This document shows positions 28,403 through 37,900 of a stretch of DNA of 54,414 bases, piece by piece. The stretch's first letter is position 1. Every line of letters starts with the position of its first letter. The translations under genes and the position numbers were made by a program. Below the pieces are notes generated by a model. It made no database searches. It saw only the letters and a list, made by a program, of their open reading frames with translations, and was not told the DNA's origin. The stretch lies in the NCBI GenBank assembly GCA_022842285.1, contig JALHPV010000013.1, forward strand, positions 1-54,414. Reading direction: 5' to 3'. This stretch comes from Kofleriaceae bacterium (GTDB taxonomy: Bacteria > Myxococcota_A > Polyangia > Haliangiales > Haliangiaceae).

Positions 28403-30076
28403 ATGAGCCTGCCCGTGATCGCCGCGGTCGTCGTCGCCGTGCTGGTGCTCGGCTACCGCTTCTACGGCCGCCTGATCGCGCGGCAATTCGCGCTGTCGGA
28501 CGCTCCCGACACCCCCGCACATCGGCACGGGGACGGGATCGACTTCGTCCCCACGAACCCCTTCTACCTGTTCGGCCAGCACTTCAGCGCCATCGCCGCC
28601 GCAGGGCCGATCGTCGGGCCCATCCTCGCCACGCAGCAGTTCGGCTGGGGCCCAGCCCTCCTGTGGATCGCGATCGGCGTCGTGTTCATCGGCGCGGTGC
28701 ACGACTTCACGACGCTCGTCGCCAGCGTGCGCCACGAGGGCAAGTCGATCGCGGAGGTCGTGAAGCACTCGCTCGGGCGGCGCGCGTGGATCGCGATCCT
28801 CATCTTCATCTGGCTCGCCCTCGTCTACGTGATCGTCGCCTTCGTCGACATCACGGCGGGCACGTTCGTCACCGGCGACAGCGACGCGGCCGGGCTCACG
28901 TTCCGCTTCAACCAGGGAGGCGCCGTCGCGATCGCGGGCGTGATGTACCTCGGGCTCGCGCTCGTGATGGGCGTCGTCCAGCGACTGTGGAAGCCGCCGC
29001 TGTGGCTCCTCTCGGTGATCTTCGTCCCGGCCACGTTCGCGCTCGTGTGGCTCGGCACCAAGCTGTCGACGGTCCTCGTCCTCGACTGGTCGACGTGGGT
29101 GATCATCATCATGGCGTACTGCTTCGTCGCGTCGCTGACGCCGATGTGGCTCCTCTTGCAGCCGCGCGGCTACCTCGGCGGCTTCGTGCTGTACGCGGCG
29201 CTCGCCGTCGGCACGCTCGGCATCTTCTTCGGCGGCTTCGAGATGCAGCAGCCGGCCTTCCGCGGCTTCACGTCCGCAAACGGCGCGAGCCTGTTTCCGT
29301 TCCTGTTCGTGACGATCGCGTGCGGGGCGTGCAGCGGCTTCCACGGGCTCGTCTGCTCGGGCACGACCAGCAAGCAGATCGATCGCGAGAAGCACTGCCA
29401 CCCGATCGGCTTCGGCGCGATGCTGCTCGAGGGCTTCGTGGCGGTGATCGCCGTGGCGACGGTCGCGATCGTCGCCGATACGGGCGGCAAGCCGGGCGCG
29501 CCGAATGCGATCTACGCGCAGGGCGTCGGGGCGTTCCTGAACAAGCTGTTCGGCATCGACCCGTACATCGCCACCACGTTCGGGGCGATGGCGCTCTCGA
29601 CGTTCATCTTCGACACGCTCGACTCGGCGACCCGCCTCGGCCGCTACATCCTGCAGGAGCTGTGGGGGCGCACCGATCGCCTGACCGCGCTGGTCACCAC
29701 GAGCGTCACCGTCCTCGTGCCGCTCGCGTTTCTCCTCGGCGCCAAGAAGGGCAGCTTCTCCGCCTTCTGGCAGCTCTTCGGCACCTCGAACCAGCTCCTG
29801 GCCGCCCTCTCGCTGCTCGCTGTCTCCGTGTGGCTGCGGCGCATGCGCAAGCCCGTGTGGTTCACGCTCGTGCCCATGATCTTCGTGATGGCGGTGACGG
29901 TGACGTCGCTGGTGATGCAGCTCCGTCCGCTGGTCGTCGCGGCCGTCGGCAGCGCCTCGTGGATCAACGCGCTCGTCTCCCTCGTCCTGCTTGGACTCGC
30001 GGTCACGCTCGTGGCGTATGCCGTACGGGCGTGGCGGGAGCCTGCCCACATGGGTCCTACATCAGGGCCAACGTGA
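28403..30076 (+). CDS. cstA: CstA-family peptide/pyruvate transporter
   Basis: 557 residues from ATG 28403, with about fourteen hydrophobic segments, so an integral inner-membrane protein. Family segments are clear: LVLGYRFYGRLIARQ, VPTNPFYLFGQHFSAIAAAGPIVGP-like region, HDFTTLVASVRHEGKSIAEV, CGACSGFHGLVCSGTTSKQI, and LFGTSNQLLAALSLLAVSVW near the C-terminus. CstA (carbon starvation) members import small peptides or pyruvate when carbon is scarce. It is shorter than E. coli CstA (701 residues, from memory) at the C-terminal end, like many CstA homologues. Expression may be starvation-linked in a developmental bacterium; that is inference. Divergent from the zinc-ribbon gene. Confidence 0.92.
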   Translation: MSLPVIAAVVVAVLVLGYRFYGRLIARQFALSDAPDTPAHRHGDGIDFVPTNPFYLFGQHFSAIAAAGPIVGPILATQQFGWGPALLWIAIGVVFIGAVHDFTTLVASVRHEGKSIAEVVKHSLGRRAWIAILIFIWLALVYVIVAFVDITAGTFVTGDSDAAGLTFRFNQGGAVAIAGVMYLGLALVMGVVQRLWKPPLWLLSVIFVPATFALVWLGTKLSTVLVLDWSTWVIIIMAYCFVASLTPMWLLLQPRGYLGGFVLYAALAVGTLGIFFGGFEMQQPAFRGFTSANGASLFPFLFVTIACGACSGFHGLVCSGTTSKQIDREKHCHPIGFGAMLLEGFVAVIAVATVAIVADTGGKPGAPNAIYAQGVGAFLNKLFGIDPYIATTFGAMALSTFIFDTLDSATRLGRYILQELWGRTDRLTALVTTSVTVLVPLAFLLGAKKGSFSAFWQLFGTSNQLLAALSLLAVSVWLRRMRKPVWFTLVPMIFVMAVTVTSLVMQLRPLVVAAVGSASWINALVSLVLLGLAVTLVAYAVRAWREPAHMGPTSGPT

Positions 30077-30231
30077 GTGCTTGGCGCTCCTCGCCCACCT
30101 AAGTATACGTTTGTTATCGAGAGGTTGCGTCCTTTCGCGGGCAGTGCTCACGGCTGTGGGCAGCGGGGGCGTGTGTCATCGCGCACTTGCGTGAGCGTTG
30201 GGTTGGCCAGCTAGTTGCTGACCACGCGCGC

Positions 30232-31614
30232 GTGGGGAAACGCGCGCTCGCGTGGTCGTTCATTGCTGTCTCGGGTTCGGCCGTTGGCGCCTGCGGTGTG
30301 GAGCCGCAAACGGGTGCCGATATGGATCCCCACCTCGCCGTCACCGAGCAGGCGGCGACCGTCTGCGGCGACGGACCGACGGTCAAGGGCATCGACGTCT
30401 CGCGCTGGCAGCAGGACATCAACTGGACGGCCGTCGCCGGTGATGGCGTCGAGTTCGCGTTCATCCGCGCCTCAGACGGCCTCAACACCCCCGACACGAA
30501 GTTCGAGCAGAACTGGGCGGGCGCGAAGGCGAACGGCATCCTCCGTGGTGCCTACCAGTACTTCCGCCCGAACCAGGATCCGATCGAGCAGGCCGACCTG
30601 CTCCTCGCGAAGATGGGCCCCCTCGAGCCGGGCGACCTCCCGCCGGTGATCGACATCGAGACGATGGGCGGCATGTCGCAAGCCGTCGTGCAGCAGCGCG
30701 CCCGCGCGTGGATCGAGCACGTCAAAGCCGCCACCGGCATGCAGCCGATCATCTACACGGGCTTCTACTTCTGGCGTGACGAGGTCGGCGCCCCCGACTT
30801 CACCGACGCGCCCCTCTGGCACGCCCAGTACACGACCGCCCCGTGCCCGAACATCCCGCCCCCGTGGACCGACTGGGCGCTGTGGCAGTTCACCGACTCG
30901 GGCCCGGTCGCCGGCATCACCACCGGCGGCGTCGACATCAATCGCTTCAACGGCACGCGCGACGACCTGCTCGCCCTCGCGCGCCCGATCGGCCCCGCGG
31001 CATCGTGCGTCGCGCTCCCTGCCGAGGGCGGCGTCATCGACGACGGCGATCCGTGCTTCACGAAGGGCGGCCCGTCCGCCTCGCTCCGGCCGATCACCGA
31101 CGCCGGCCACGACGGCGACCTCGTCTGGACGTACACGACCGCCTCGCTCGCCGAGGCGAACTTCGCGCAGTGGAACATCCACCTCGCCGAGGCCGGCTCC
31201 TATCAGGTCGAGATCCACACGCCTGCCGCCTATGCGAAGTCCCGGCAGGCTCGCTACGACATCCTCGCCAACGGCGTCGGCATCGAGGTCACGCTCGATC
31301 AGACCGCCGTCGACGGCTGGCAGTCCCTCGGCACCATCGACTTCGCCGCCGGCGGTGACCAGTGGATCCACCTCGGCGACAACACGGGCGAGCCCGGCAC
31401 CGATCGCATCCAGCTCGCCTTCGACGCCGTCCGCGTGACCCGCGTTGTTCCCGGCGACTCTGGCGAGCCCGAGGAGCCCGATGACGGCCTCGCCGTCGAC
31501 GACCCGACGCCGGCTGGAGGCGATATCAATGGCGGCTGCAGCACTGGCGGCGCATCCGCCTCGCCGCTCATCGCGCTCGGCCTCCTCGGTCTCCTGCGCC
31601 GCCGCAAGCGCTAG
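30232..31614 (+). CDS. GH25 muramidase-like lipoprotein with golvesin-like domain and MYXO-CTERM-like tail
   Basis: 460 residues from GTG 30232; a TTG at 30187 in frame is less likely because it lengthens the signal. The signal ends in VGAC (lipobox-like, Cys 21). A glycoside hydrolase family 25 domain at about 52-265 contains KGIDVSRWQQDINW, FAFIRASDG, PPVIDIET with the acidic pair, and LWQFTDSG, so cleavage of peptidoglycan glycans is expected. About 290-405 resembles the golvesin C-terminal-like beta-sandwich (WNIHLAEAGSYQVEIHTP, FDAVRVTRV). The last 25 residues are Cys-Ser-Thr-Gly-Gly, a hydrophobic helix and RRRKR, a MYXO-CTERM-type sorting tail. Having both an N-terminal lipid signal and a C-terminal anchor is unusual. 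Confidence 0.88.
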   Translation: MGKRALAWSFIAVSGSAVGACGVEPQTGADMDPHLAVTEQAATVCGDGPTVKGIDVSRWQQDINWTAVAGDGVEFAFIRASDGLNTPDTKFEQNWAGAKANGILRGAYQYFRPNQDPIEQADLLLAKMGPLEPGDLPPVIDIETMGGMSQAVVQQRARAWIEHVKAATGMQPIIYTGFYFWRDEVGAPDFTDAPLWHAQYTTAPCPNIPPPWTDWALWQFTDSGPVAGITTGGVDINRFNGTRDDLLALARPIGPAASCVALPAEGGVIDDGDPCFTKGGPSASLRPITDAGHDGDLVWTYTTASLAEANFAQWNIHLAEAGSYQVEIHTPAAYAKSRQARYDILANGVGIEVTLDQTAVDGWQSLGTIDFAAGGDQWIHLGDNTGEPGTDRIQLAFDAVRVTRVVPGDSGEPEEPDDGLAVDDPTPAGGDINGGCSTGGASASPLIALGLLGLLRRRKR

Positions 31615-31633
31615 TGACGATCACGCGCGGCCG

Positions 31634-31762
31634 ATGGACTGGTTTCGCTGCTCCTTCTGCGACGCGCATCGCGCCGACCGCAGCTCCATCGTGACGGGGC
31701 CGCGCGTGTTCATCTGCGATCGCTGCGTCGCGCATGCTCTCGCGATCGTCGAGCCTCGCTAA
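31634..31762 (+). CDS. 42-residue orphan ClpX-type C4 zinc finger protein
   Basis: ATG 31634 to stop 31762. The whole protein is one zinc-binding domain of the ClpX N-terminal type: CSFC (residues 6-9) and CDRC (29-32), separated by 19 residues with the typical GPRVFICDRCV segment. ClpX uses this domain to dimerise and to bind adaptors and some substrates, but here the ATPase is missing. It begins 20 bp after the muramidase stop. It could be a remnant, a Clp modulator or part of an antidefence/toxin pair; no test is possible from sequence alone. Confidence 0.7.
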   Translation: MDWFRCSFCDAHRADRSSIVTGPRVFICDRCVAHALAIVEPR

Positions 31763-31824
31763 CGGCTGGCCATCGCGACTCAGATCTCGAACCACCGAGC
31801 TCGCCGCAGGCCAACAAGCGGACC

Positions 31825-31996
31825 GCGCGAAGCGCGCCCCAAAACCTTCTGACCTTGGCGTCCTCCGCGGCCTTGGCGGTGAAACTCCGGGGTCGCGAGT
31901 GGAACCACTATGTGCAGCGCGAAGCGCGCAAGAAACCCTTCTGACCTTGGCGGTCCCTGGCGACTTGGCGTTCAAAACTCCGGGAGGGCGCGAGTG
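31825..31996. repeat. Two direct copies of a dispersed intergenic repeat
   Basis: Copies begin at 31825 and 31917 (92-bp period), each opening with GCGCGAAGCGCGC, then CTTCTGACCTTGGCG (31846-31860 and 31938-31952), a variable TTGGCG-containing stretch, AAACTCCGGG (31882-31891 and 31975-31984) and GCGAGTG. The CTTCTGACCTTGGCG and AAACTCCGGG blocks recur at 9090-9104 and 9157-9166. The rest of the 270-bp gap 31763-32032 holds no gene I can support. Confidence 0.85.
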
Positions 31997-32032
31997 AACA
32001 ACCACCGAGCCTCAGGAGCGCAGCCGACCAAG

Positions 32033-33163
32033 TCAGCGGCGGGCCATCGCGCCGCGCATCATGTCGGTGAAGCCACCCTGGCCTTCGCTGAGCATGCTGT
32101 CGAGCTCGGCGCCGACGCCCTTCACGTTCTTGCGAGCGGGGAAGGCGAGGACCTGCGCGAGGCTGATGACGACGAAGAGGCTCATGCGCGTGGCGGCCAT
32201 CGCGAGCCAGCCCGACGCGCCGAAGCCGAGCACGCCGAGGCGGAGGAACGTGCCGAGGGGTTCGGGGACGTCGGTGAAGATGCGGCGCGCGGGGGGCCCG
32301 GCGGCCTTGACGCGCTCGAGGGCGCGCGTCGTCGGGACGTTGGGCTTCGGGAGCTGGAGCTTCGATGACTCGGCGAGGAGGGCCACGACATCGCGCGCCT
32401 TCTGCGGGCGCTTGTCGGGATCGGGGTCCGTCATGCGCGTGAGGACGGAGCGGAAGCCGGCATCGAGAGCGGGGAGGTGCTTCGCGAGGTCCATCGCGAG
32501 GCCCTTGCGCGGGACGTCCTCGGGCTCGATGCCGCCGGCGAGGGCGACCATCGTGGCGCCGAGCGCGTAGATGTCGGTGGCGGGCGTGGCCTGGCCGTGG
32601 AGCTGCTCGGGCGCCATGTAGCCGTAGGTGCCGACGATCGTGGAGCCACGATCGGTGCGGGCGTCGGTGACGCCGCCGAAGTCGACGAAGCTGACCTTGC
32701 CGTCCGGCGACCGGACAATGTTGGAGGGCTTGAGGTCGCGATGGATGACGGCGGGGACGCGCGTGTGGAGGTAGTCGAGGATCTCGAGCGAGCGGATGAG
32801 GATGTCGCGGAGCTGGAGCTCGGAGATGCGGCGCCGCGCCGCGAGCTGGCGAAGGTTCTCGCCGGGCACGCGCTGCATGACGAGGTTGAAGGTGCCGGGG
32901 GGCTCCTCGAGGGATGCGAAGTGCCGCGGGACGCCGCTGTGGCGGAGCTGGGAGAGGACCTTGGCCTCGCGCTCGAAGAGCTCGAAGGACTTCCAGGTCT
33001 GCGCGGGAGTCAGGCGCTTGACGATGACCTCGCGGTCGTCGGCGCCCTTCGCCTTCATATCGATGGCAAGGAAGACGTCGCCCTGCGAGCCCTTGCCGAG
33101 CTTGGGGCCCAGGCGATAGCGGCCGCCGAGGAGCGGGCCGTCGAAGCCGGGGACCGAGGACAC
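32033..33163 (-). CDS. Ser/Thr protein kinase with C-terminal membrane hairpin
   Basis: 376 residues from GTG 33163. Kinase domain about 14-265: GKGSQGD loop, lysine 49 (EVIVK), HRD at 141-143, DFG at 161-163, MAPEQ at 183-187; all active-site parts are present. After a Pro/Arg linker there are two adjacent hydrophobic segments (about 303-323 and 326-342) and a short cytoplasmic tail, so the kinase is probably held on the inner face of the membrane with no external sensor. It starts 24 bp after the stop of the TonB-like gene, so both may be one transcript. Substrates are unknown. Confidence 0.9.
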   Translation of the reverse strand: MSSVPGFDGPLLGGRYRLGPKLGKGSQGDVFLAIDMKAKGADDREVIVKRLTPAQTWKSFELFEREAKVLSQLRHSGVPRHFASLEEPPGTFNLVMQRVPGENLRQLAARRRISELQLRDILIRSLEILDYLHTRVPAVIHRDLKPSNIVRSPDGKVSFVDFGGVTDARTDRGSTIVGTYGYMAPEQLHGQATPATDIYALGATMVALAGGIEPEDVPRKGLAMDLAKHLPALDAGFRSVLTRMTDPDPDKRPQKARDVVALLAESSKLQLPKPNVPTTRALERVKAAGPPARRIFTDVPEPLGTFLRLGVLGFGASGWLAMAATRMSLFVVISLAQVLAFPARKNVKGVGAELDSMLSEGQGGFTDMMRGAMARR

Positions 33164-33187
33164 CTCCGGGGTTGTAGCAAACTGGGG

Positions 33188-34222
33188 TCAGTCGGCGTAC
33201 GGAGCGAACGCGCCCTTCGAAGTGCGCTTGCGGTTGAACGCCGCGAGCTCCTGCTCGGTGTAGGCGTCGGCGCTGTCGGCGGGGAAGTGCTTGAGGATGG
33301 CGCCGAGGACGAGCGTGCGCGCGACGAAGCCGGCGCCGACCGCCTCCTCCGACTCGGTGCCCGGTTCGTCGGCATCGATCGACTCGTCCCACATCTCGAA
33401 GAGCGCCTGCTTCAGCTCGGCGGCATCGGTCTTCGTCGCGAAGAGCACCGCGAGGTTCTTGCGCACGATCTGCGGCGTGCGGGCGTACTGCTTCTTCTTG
33501 TGCGCGACGCCCATCTCGTAGCGCTCCTCGCGGGTCGCATCGAGGATCACGCGCTTGCGGTGGGCATACGGATCTTCGCCGCGCGCCCGCATGATCATGT
33601 CGGTCACATCGAACCGTCCGACGACGATCGGGAGCGGGAAGACGTGGGTGACCTGCACCAGGGGCGCGTCCTCGATCTCGACGGAGCCATCCTCGGCGAC
33701 GTGGACGGTGAAGACATCCTGGTCGCTTTCGTGACGACCTCCACCGACGGGCCGCAGGTGGCCGGACGTCGGGACCTCGGGCGGCGGCGGCGCGCCGGGC
33801 GGCAGGTCGTAGGCGGCGGTGTAGCCCGGCTCGGGGCGCTGGGGCCCGGTGCGCATGGCGAGCGGGTTCTGGCGAGGTGGCCCCGCGGGCGGCGCGTCCA
33901 CGGCAGGCGGGCCGTCGACCGGCGGCCGATCCTCGACACGTGGGCTCTCGGTGGCCGACCGGCCGGTCGAGATGGATCGCGGCGATCGGGCCGCGGCCGT
34001 CGGCGCGGAGCCAGCGACTACCGCGGCCGTCGGGAGTGCCGGGTCGGGGGGCGGCGCGGGGAGGAAGACGATCTCGATGGGCGTCGGCTCGACCAGCGCG
34101 AGGGGCGCGGGTGGAGCTTCGAGCTCGCGGTCCGGGTGGACCGGGGCGTGGGTGACCGCGTATGCGACCGCGAGGCCGTGGACCACGACCGACAGGCCGA
34201 TCCCGAGGTGGAGCGGTCGCAC
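33188..34222 (-). CDS. TonB-like anchored protein of unknown function
   Basis: 344 residues from GTG 34222. A short N-terminal TM helix (about 5-24) is followed by a long Pro/Ala-rich periplasmic linker (about 30-150), as in TonB and in gliding-motility AgmX/PglI-like proteins. The C-terminal domain (about 165-344) is mixed: strands (VFTVHVAEDGSVEIEDAPLV) and long helices (RKRVILDATREERYEMGV, RKNLAVLFATKTDAAELKQ), ending FAPYAD. I recognise the architecture but not the C-terminal family. Divergent from the ECF sigma gene (97 bp), and followed by the kinase gene, which could modify it. Confidence 0.75.
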   Translation of the reverse strand: MRPLHLGIGLSVVVHGLAVAYAVTHAPVHPDRELEAPPAPLALVEPTPIEIVFLPAPPPDPALPTAAVVAGSAPTAAARSPRSISTGRSATESPRVEDRPPVDGPPAVDAPPAGPPRQNPLAMRTGPQRPEPGYTAAYDLPPGAPPPPEVPTSGHLRPVGGGRHESDQDVFTVHVAEDGSVEIEDAPLVQVTHVFPLPIVVGRFDVTDMIMRARGEDPYAHRKRVILDATREERYEMGVAHKKKQYARTPQIVRKNLAVLFATKTDAAELKQALFEMWDESIDADEPGTESEEAVGAGFVARTLVLGAILKHFPADSADAYTEQELAAFNRKRTSKGAFAPYAD

Positions 34223-34245
34223 GCGAATATGACCAGTATCCCCCT

Positions 34246-34275
34246 GAAACCGTTGCCCGGCACCACAATCGTGTC
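34246..34275 (+). promoter_or_regulatory. Candidate ECF-type promoter of the sigma gene
   Basis: A GAAACC box at 34246-34251 and a CGTGTC box at 34270-34275 lie about 18 bp apart and 45 bp before the sigma ATG, similar to ECF promoters with GAAC/CGTC boxes. It suggests autoregulation, but such short matches are common in GC-rich DNA. Confidence 0.3.
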
Positions 34276-34319
34276 CAAGGCCCCGACACCTCGGGCGGGC
34301 GGGATGACAGGAGAGGTTG

Positions 34320-34940
34320 ATGCCCTTGTTCGCACGGTTATTTCGGCGAGGTGGAGGCGGCGACTTGCGCGCGGCTCAGGCGGGCGATCGCGACGCGATC
34401 GGGCGCTTCTACGACGCCCATGTGGACGCCCTGTACACGTTCGTCTTCTACCGGGTCGGCCGTGACGCCTCCCTGGCCGAGGATGTCGTCCAGGAGACGT
34501 TCGCGAACGCGCTGTCGCGCAAGGCCGACTACGACCCCGACCGCGGCTCGGTCGGGAGCTGGCTCACCGTCCTGTCGCGCAACGTCATTCGCGACCACCT
34601 GAAGGCCCACAAGCGGAGCGACAACCTGGCGGCGACCTGGGAACGGATCGACGCGACGCTCGCGCAGACGTTCGCGGCGATGGCCGAGCTACCGCTGCCG
34701 GGCGAGGTGCTGGAACGCGCCGAGACCCGCGACCTCGTGCACATGGCCGTCGCGAATCTGCCCGAGCAGTACCGGTCGGTGCTGACGCGCAAGTATGTCG
34801 ATGGCGAGAGCCTCGAGACCCTCGCGGGTGAGCTCGGCATCTCCGTCGGCGCCACCAAGTCTCTCCTCGCGCGCGCCCGCCGCGCCTTCCGCGACACGTT
34901 CGCGACCCTCTCTGTCTCGTTCTCCGAGGTGTCCCCATGA
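34320..34940 (+). CDS. ECF-type RNA polymerase sigma factor
   Basis: 206 residues from ATG 34320, with AGGAG 7-8 bp upstream; a TTG at 34317 is in frame but weaker. Region 2 (about 20-90) has DAIGRFYDAHVDALYTFVF, EDVVQETFANAL and VGSWLTVLSRNVIRDHLK; region 4 (about 138-195) has LPEQYRSVLTRKYVDGESLETLAGELGIS-type helices with a clear HTH. Such factors direct RNA polymerase to a small regulon and are normally held by a membrane anti-sigma factor. Its stop overlaps the next start by 4 bp (ATGA), and that gene encodes a FecR-like membrane protein, the likely regulator. Confidence 0.93.
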   Translation: MPLFARLFRRGGGGDLRAAQAGDRDAIGRFYDAHVDALYTFVFYRVGRDASLAEDVVQETFANALSRKADYDPDRGSVGSWLTVLSRNVIRDHLKAHKRSDNLAATWERIDATLAQTFAAMAELPLPGEVLERAETRDLVHMAVANLPEQYRSVLTRKYVDGESLETLAGELGISVGATKSLLARARRAFRDTFATLSVSFSEVSP

Positions 34941-37900
34941 CGAAGCTTCCCGACGACCAGGTCCTCGAGCGCAATGTCTCCACGCTGCTGGAGTCGGGCG
35001 GCGAGACGCCGCGCATCAGTGCAGCGGCCCGGACACGCATTCGCGCCGAGCTCCAGCACACGCACGGGCAGCCGACGGCCGCGCGGAGCAAGCTGCGCAT
35101 ACCACTGCTCGCGGTGGGCGCGGGGCTCGTGGCGACCGCCGCGGCCGCCCTCGTGATCTCGAAGCCGGGCGATGGCGCTGGATCGGGCGCCGGCGTCGTC
35201 GTCGCGGGCACGGATGCCAACCAGCTCGCCGATGGCACCACGTGGACGGCGGGCCCGGGCGGTACGCTGGCCGTGATCGGGGACCGGCGCGTGCGCGTCG
35301 AGGGCCCGGTGCTCCTCGATGTCGCGCCCGGCAAGGGGCAGTTCGTGGTCGAGACCGCGCGCGGGACCATCAAGGTCATCGGCACGCGCTTCCTCGTCGA
35401 TGGCGCCAAGGACAAGACCACCGCCGCCGTGGTGCGCGGCGTGGTGCAGCTCGCCAGCCGCGATGGCGAGGTCACGCTCCATGCGGGCGAGCAGGGCATC
35501 GCCGAGCCAGGGCGCCCACCGAGCCGCGGGCCGGCGCCGCGCCTGTCGAGCCTCGTGTCGTGGGCGAAGCAGGCCCGCCGCAAGGCGGAAGCAGACGTGC
35601 AGCCGATCCGGAACGGGACGCTGTTCGCGCGCGAGCCGAACAACCCGCACGTGCCCGAGTCGCCGCTGCCGATCGCGAAGCTGACCGTCGACGTCGTCGT
35701 CGAAGATCAGGTCGCGCGCGTCGCGCTCGATCAGACGTTCCACAACCCCGCGCCGCAGGTGATGGAGGGCATGTATCGCTTCGCGATTCCGCCCGACGCG
35801 GCCCTGCAGCGCCTCGCGATGTACGTGAACGGCACGCTCACGGAGAGCGCCGTGGTCGAACGCATGGCCGCGCGCCGGATCTACGAGGACGTCGTCTATC
35901 GCCGCCTCGATCCCGCGCTGCTCGAGTGGGCCGGGACCGGACGCCTGAACCTGCGCGTCTATCCGCTGCCCCCGCGCCAGGACAAGCGCCTGTTGCTCGC
36001 GTACACGCAGAGCCTCCCGAAGCTCTACGACGACTACACCGTGACGGTGCCGCTGCCCGAGGTGGATCAGCCGGTCGGCGAGCTCGACTTCGCGGTGCGG
36101 ATCGCGGGCTGCTCGAACTGCGAGGTCACCTCGCCGAGCCATGACGTGAAGGTCTCGCGCGAGGGCGACGATGCCCGCGTGGCCTACACGCAGAAGAGCG
36201 TACGCATCGGCGACTCGCTGGTGCTGCATGTTCGCGACACGCGGCGCACCGCGACGGTGGCCACGGAGGGGCCCTACCTCCTGGTGCGCGCCCGGCCCGA
36301 GCTGCCGGCGGCGCAGAAGGCGTACCGGCCGCGCACGTGGATCATCCTCGACGATGTGAGCGCCTCGCGCGGCACGATGGAGCTGCGGGCGCAGTCGGAT
36401 CTCGTCGACAACTTCCTCACCGAGCTGGATGAAGCCGATCGCGTCGCCGTCGTGGCGTTCGACACGGCGCCTCGCGTGGCGCTGCCGCTGACGCGCGTCG
36501 ACGCCGTGGATCGCCGTGCGGTGCGGACCGCGCTCACGGCGGAAGGGGGCGTGGGAGCGACCGACGTGGCCGCGGCTCTCGCGAAGGCGACGGAGCTCCT
36601 GGCCGGCGTCGCCCCCGATGACGCGATGGTCGTGTACCTCGGCGACGGCGTCATCACGGCGGGCGCGCGCGACCTCGAGTCGCTGCGCACCCAGCTCCGC
36701 GGCAAGGCGAAGTTCATCGGGGTCGGCATCGGCGATGGCCCCGACACGCAGACCCTCGCGGCCCTCGCCGCGGCCACGGATGGTTACTCGACGACGATCG
36801 ACCTCGCCGACGACGTGGGCTGGCGCGCCTTCGACCTCGTGGCCGCGCTCCATACCACGCGTGTCGTCGGACTCGCCGCGACGCTCGTCGATGGCAACGG
36901 CACGGCCCTTCCGGCGAACGTGTACCTGGGCCGCTCGCAGCTCGGCGACGGCGAGGAGCTCGAGGTCGTCGGCAAGCTCGACGGGACGGCCCGGGCGGCC
37001 GCGCTCCAGCTCACGGGCACCGTCGACGGTCAGCCGTGGAGCCAGCGCGTGGTGCTGAACGGTGCGGCCACGAACGCCGGCTACCTGCCGCGCCTCTGGG
37101 CCCAGCGTCACCTGGCCGCGCGCATGCTCGCCAAGCACGAGCCGGTGCAGCTGGCCGCGTGCAGTGGCGATGCGTGCCCGACCGAGGCGGAGGTCCGCTC
37201 GGAGCGGAACGAGAAGATCCGGCAGGAGGTCGTCGCGCTCGGCAAGGAGTACTTCCTCCTGTCGCGCCACACGTCCCTCCTCGTCCTCGAGGACGACGCG
37301 ATGTACGCCAAGTACAACGTCAAGAAGGGCGAGGGAGACACGTGGGCGCCCTACGCCGCGCCGGCGACAATTCCCGTCCCGACGACGTTCGTGCCGACCG
37401 TCGATGTCGCCGTCGACGCCGAGCTGACGCGCTCGCCGCTCCAGCTCTTCTACGACTACGCCGCCTTCGACAACCAGCGGTTCGAATCCCGTCGCAGTCG
37501 TGGCGGCGGGGTCGACGACGCGATGGCCTTCGACCTGGCCGGGCCGGTGGTTCCGCTGACGGATTCGCCCCGCAGCGGTGATTCCGACCGCGAGCCCGCC
37601 CCGGCGCCGTCCAGGCCGCAGGGCGAAGTGGTGGCCGCGACGGCGGCGACCGAGACCAAGGCGGATGTGCAGACGATCGACGTCGTGCGGAAGCGGACAT
37701 CGGCGGAGCCGGACACTGGGGACGACTGGACGGGCGCGGACAAGGCGGCCGACCGGATCTCGGTGGACGAGCTCGTCGGGGGCGCGCGGGACCCGCAGGG
37801 CTTCGGCACCGGCAGCGCGAGCTTCGGCGCCGGGGGCAGCATGGGGCGTGCGAAGAACAAGCGGTCCTACGCTCACGTGTACGGACAGACCATCCAGGCC

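Noticed and set aside
27299-30049. Frame antisense to cstA and the zinc-ribbon gene
   Set aside because: CstA on the plus strand is clear; the antisense product is Arg/Asp/Glu-rich with no motif.
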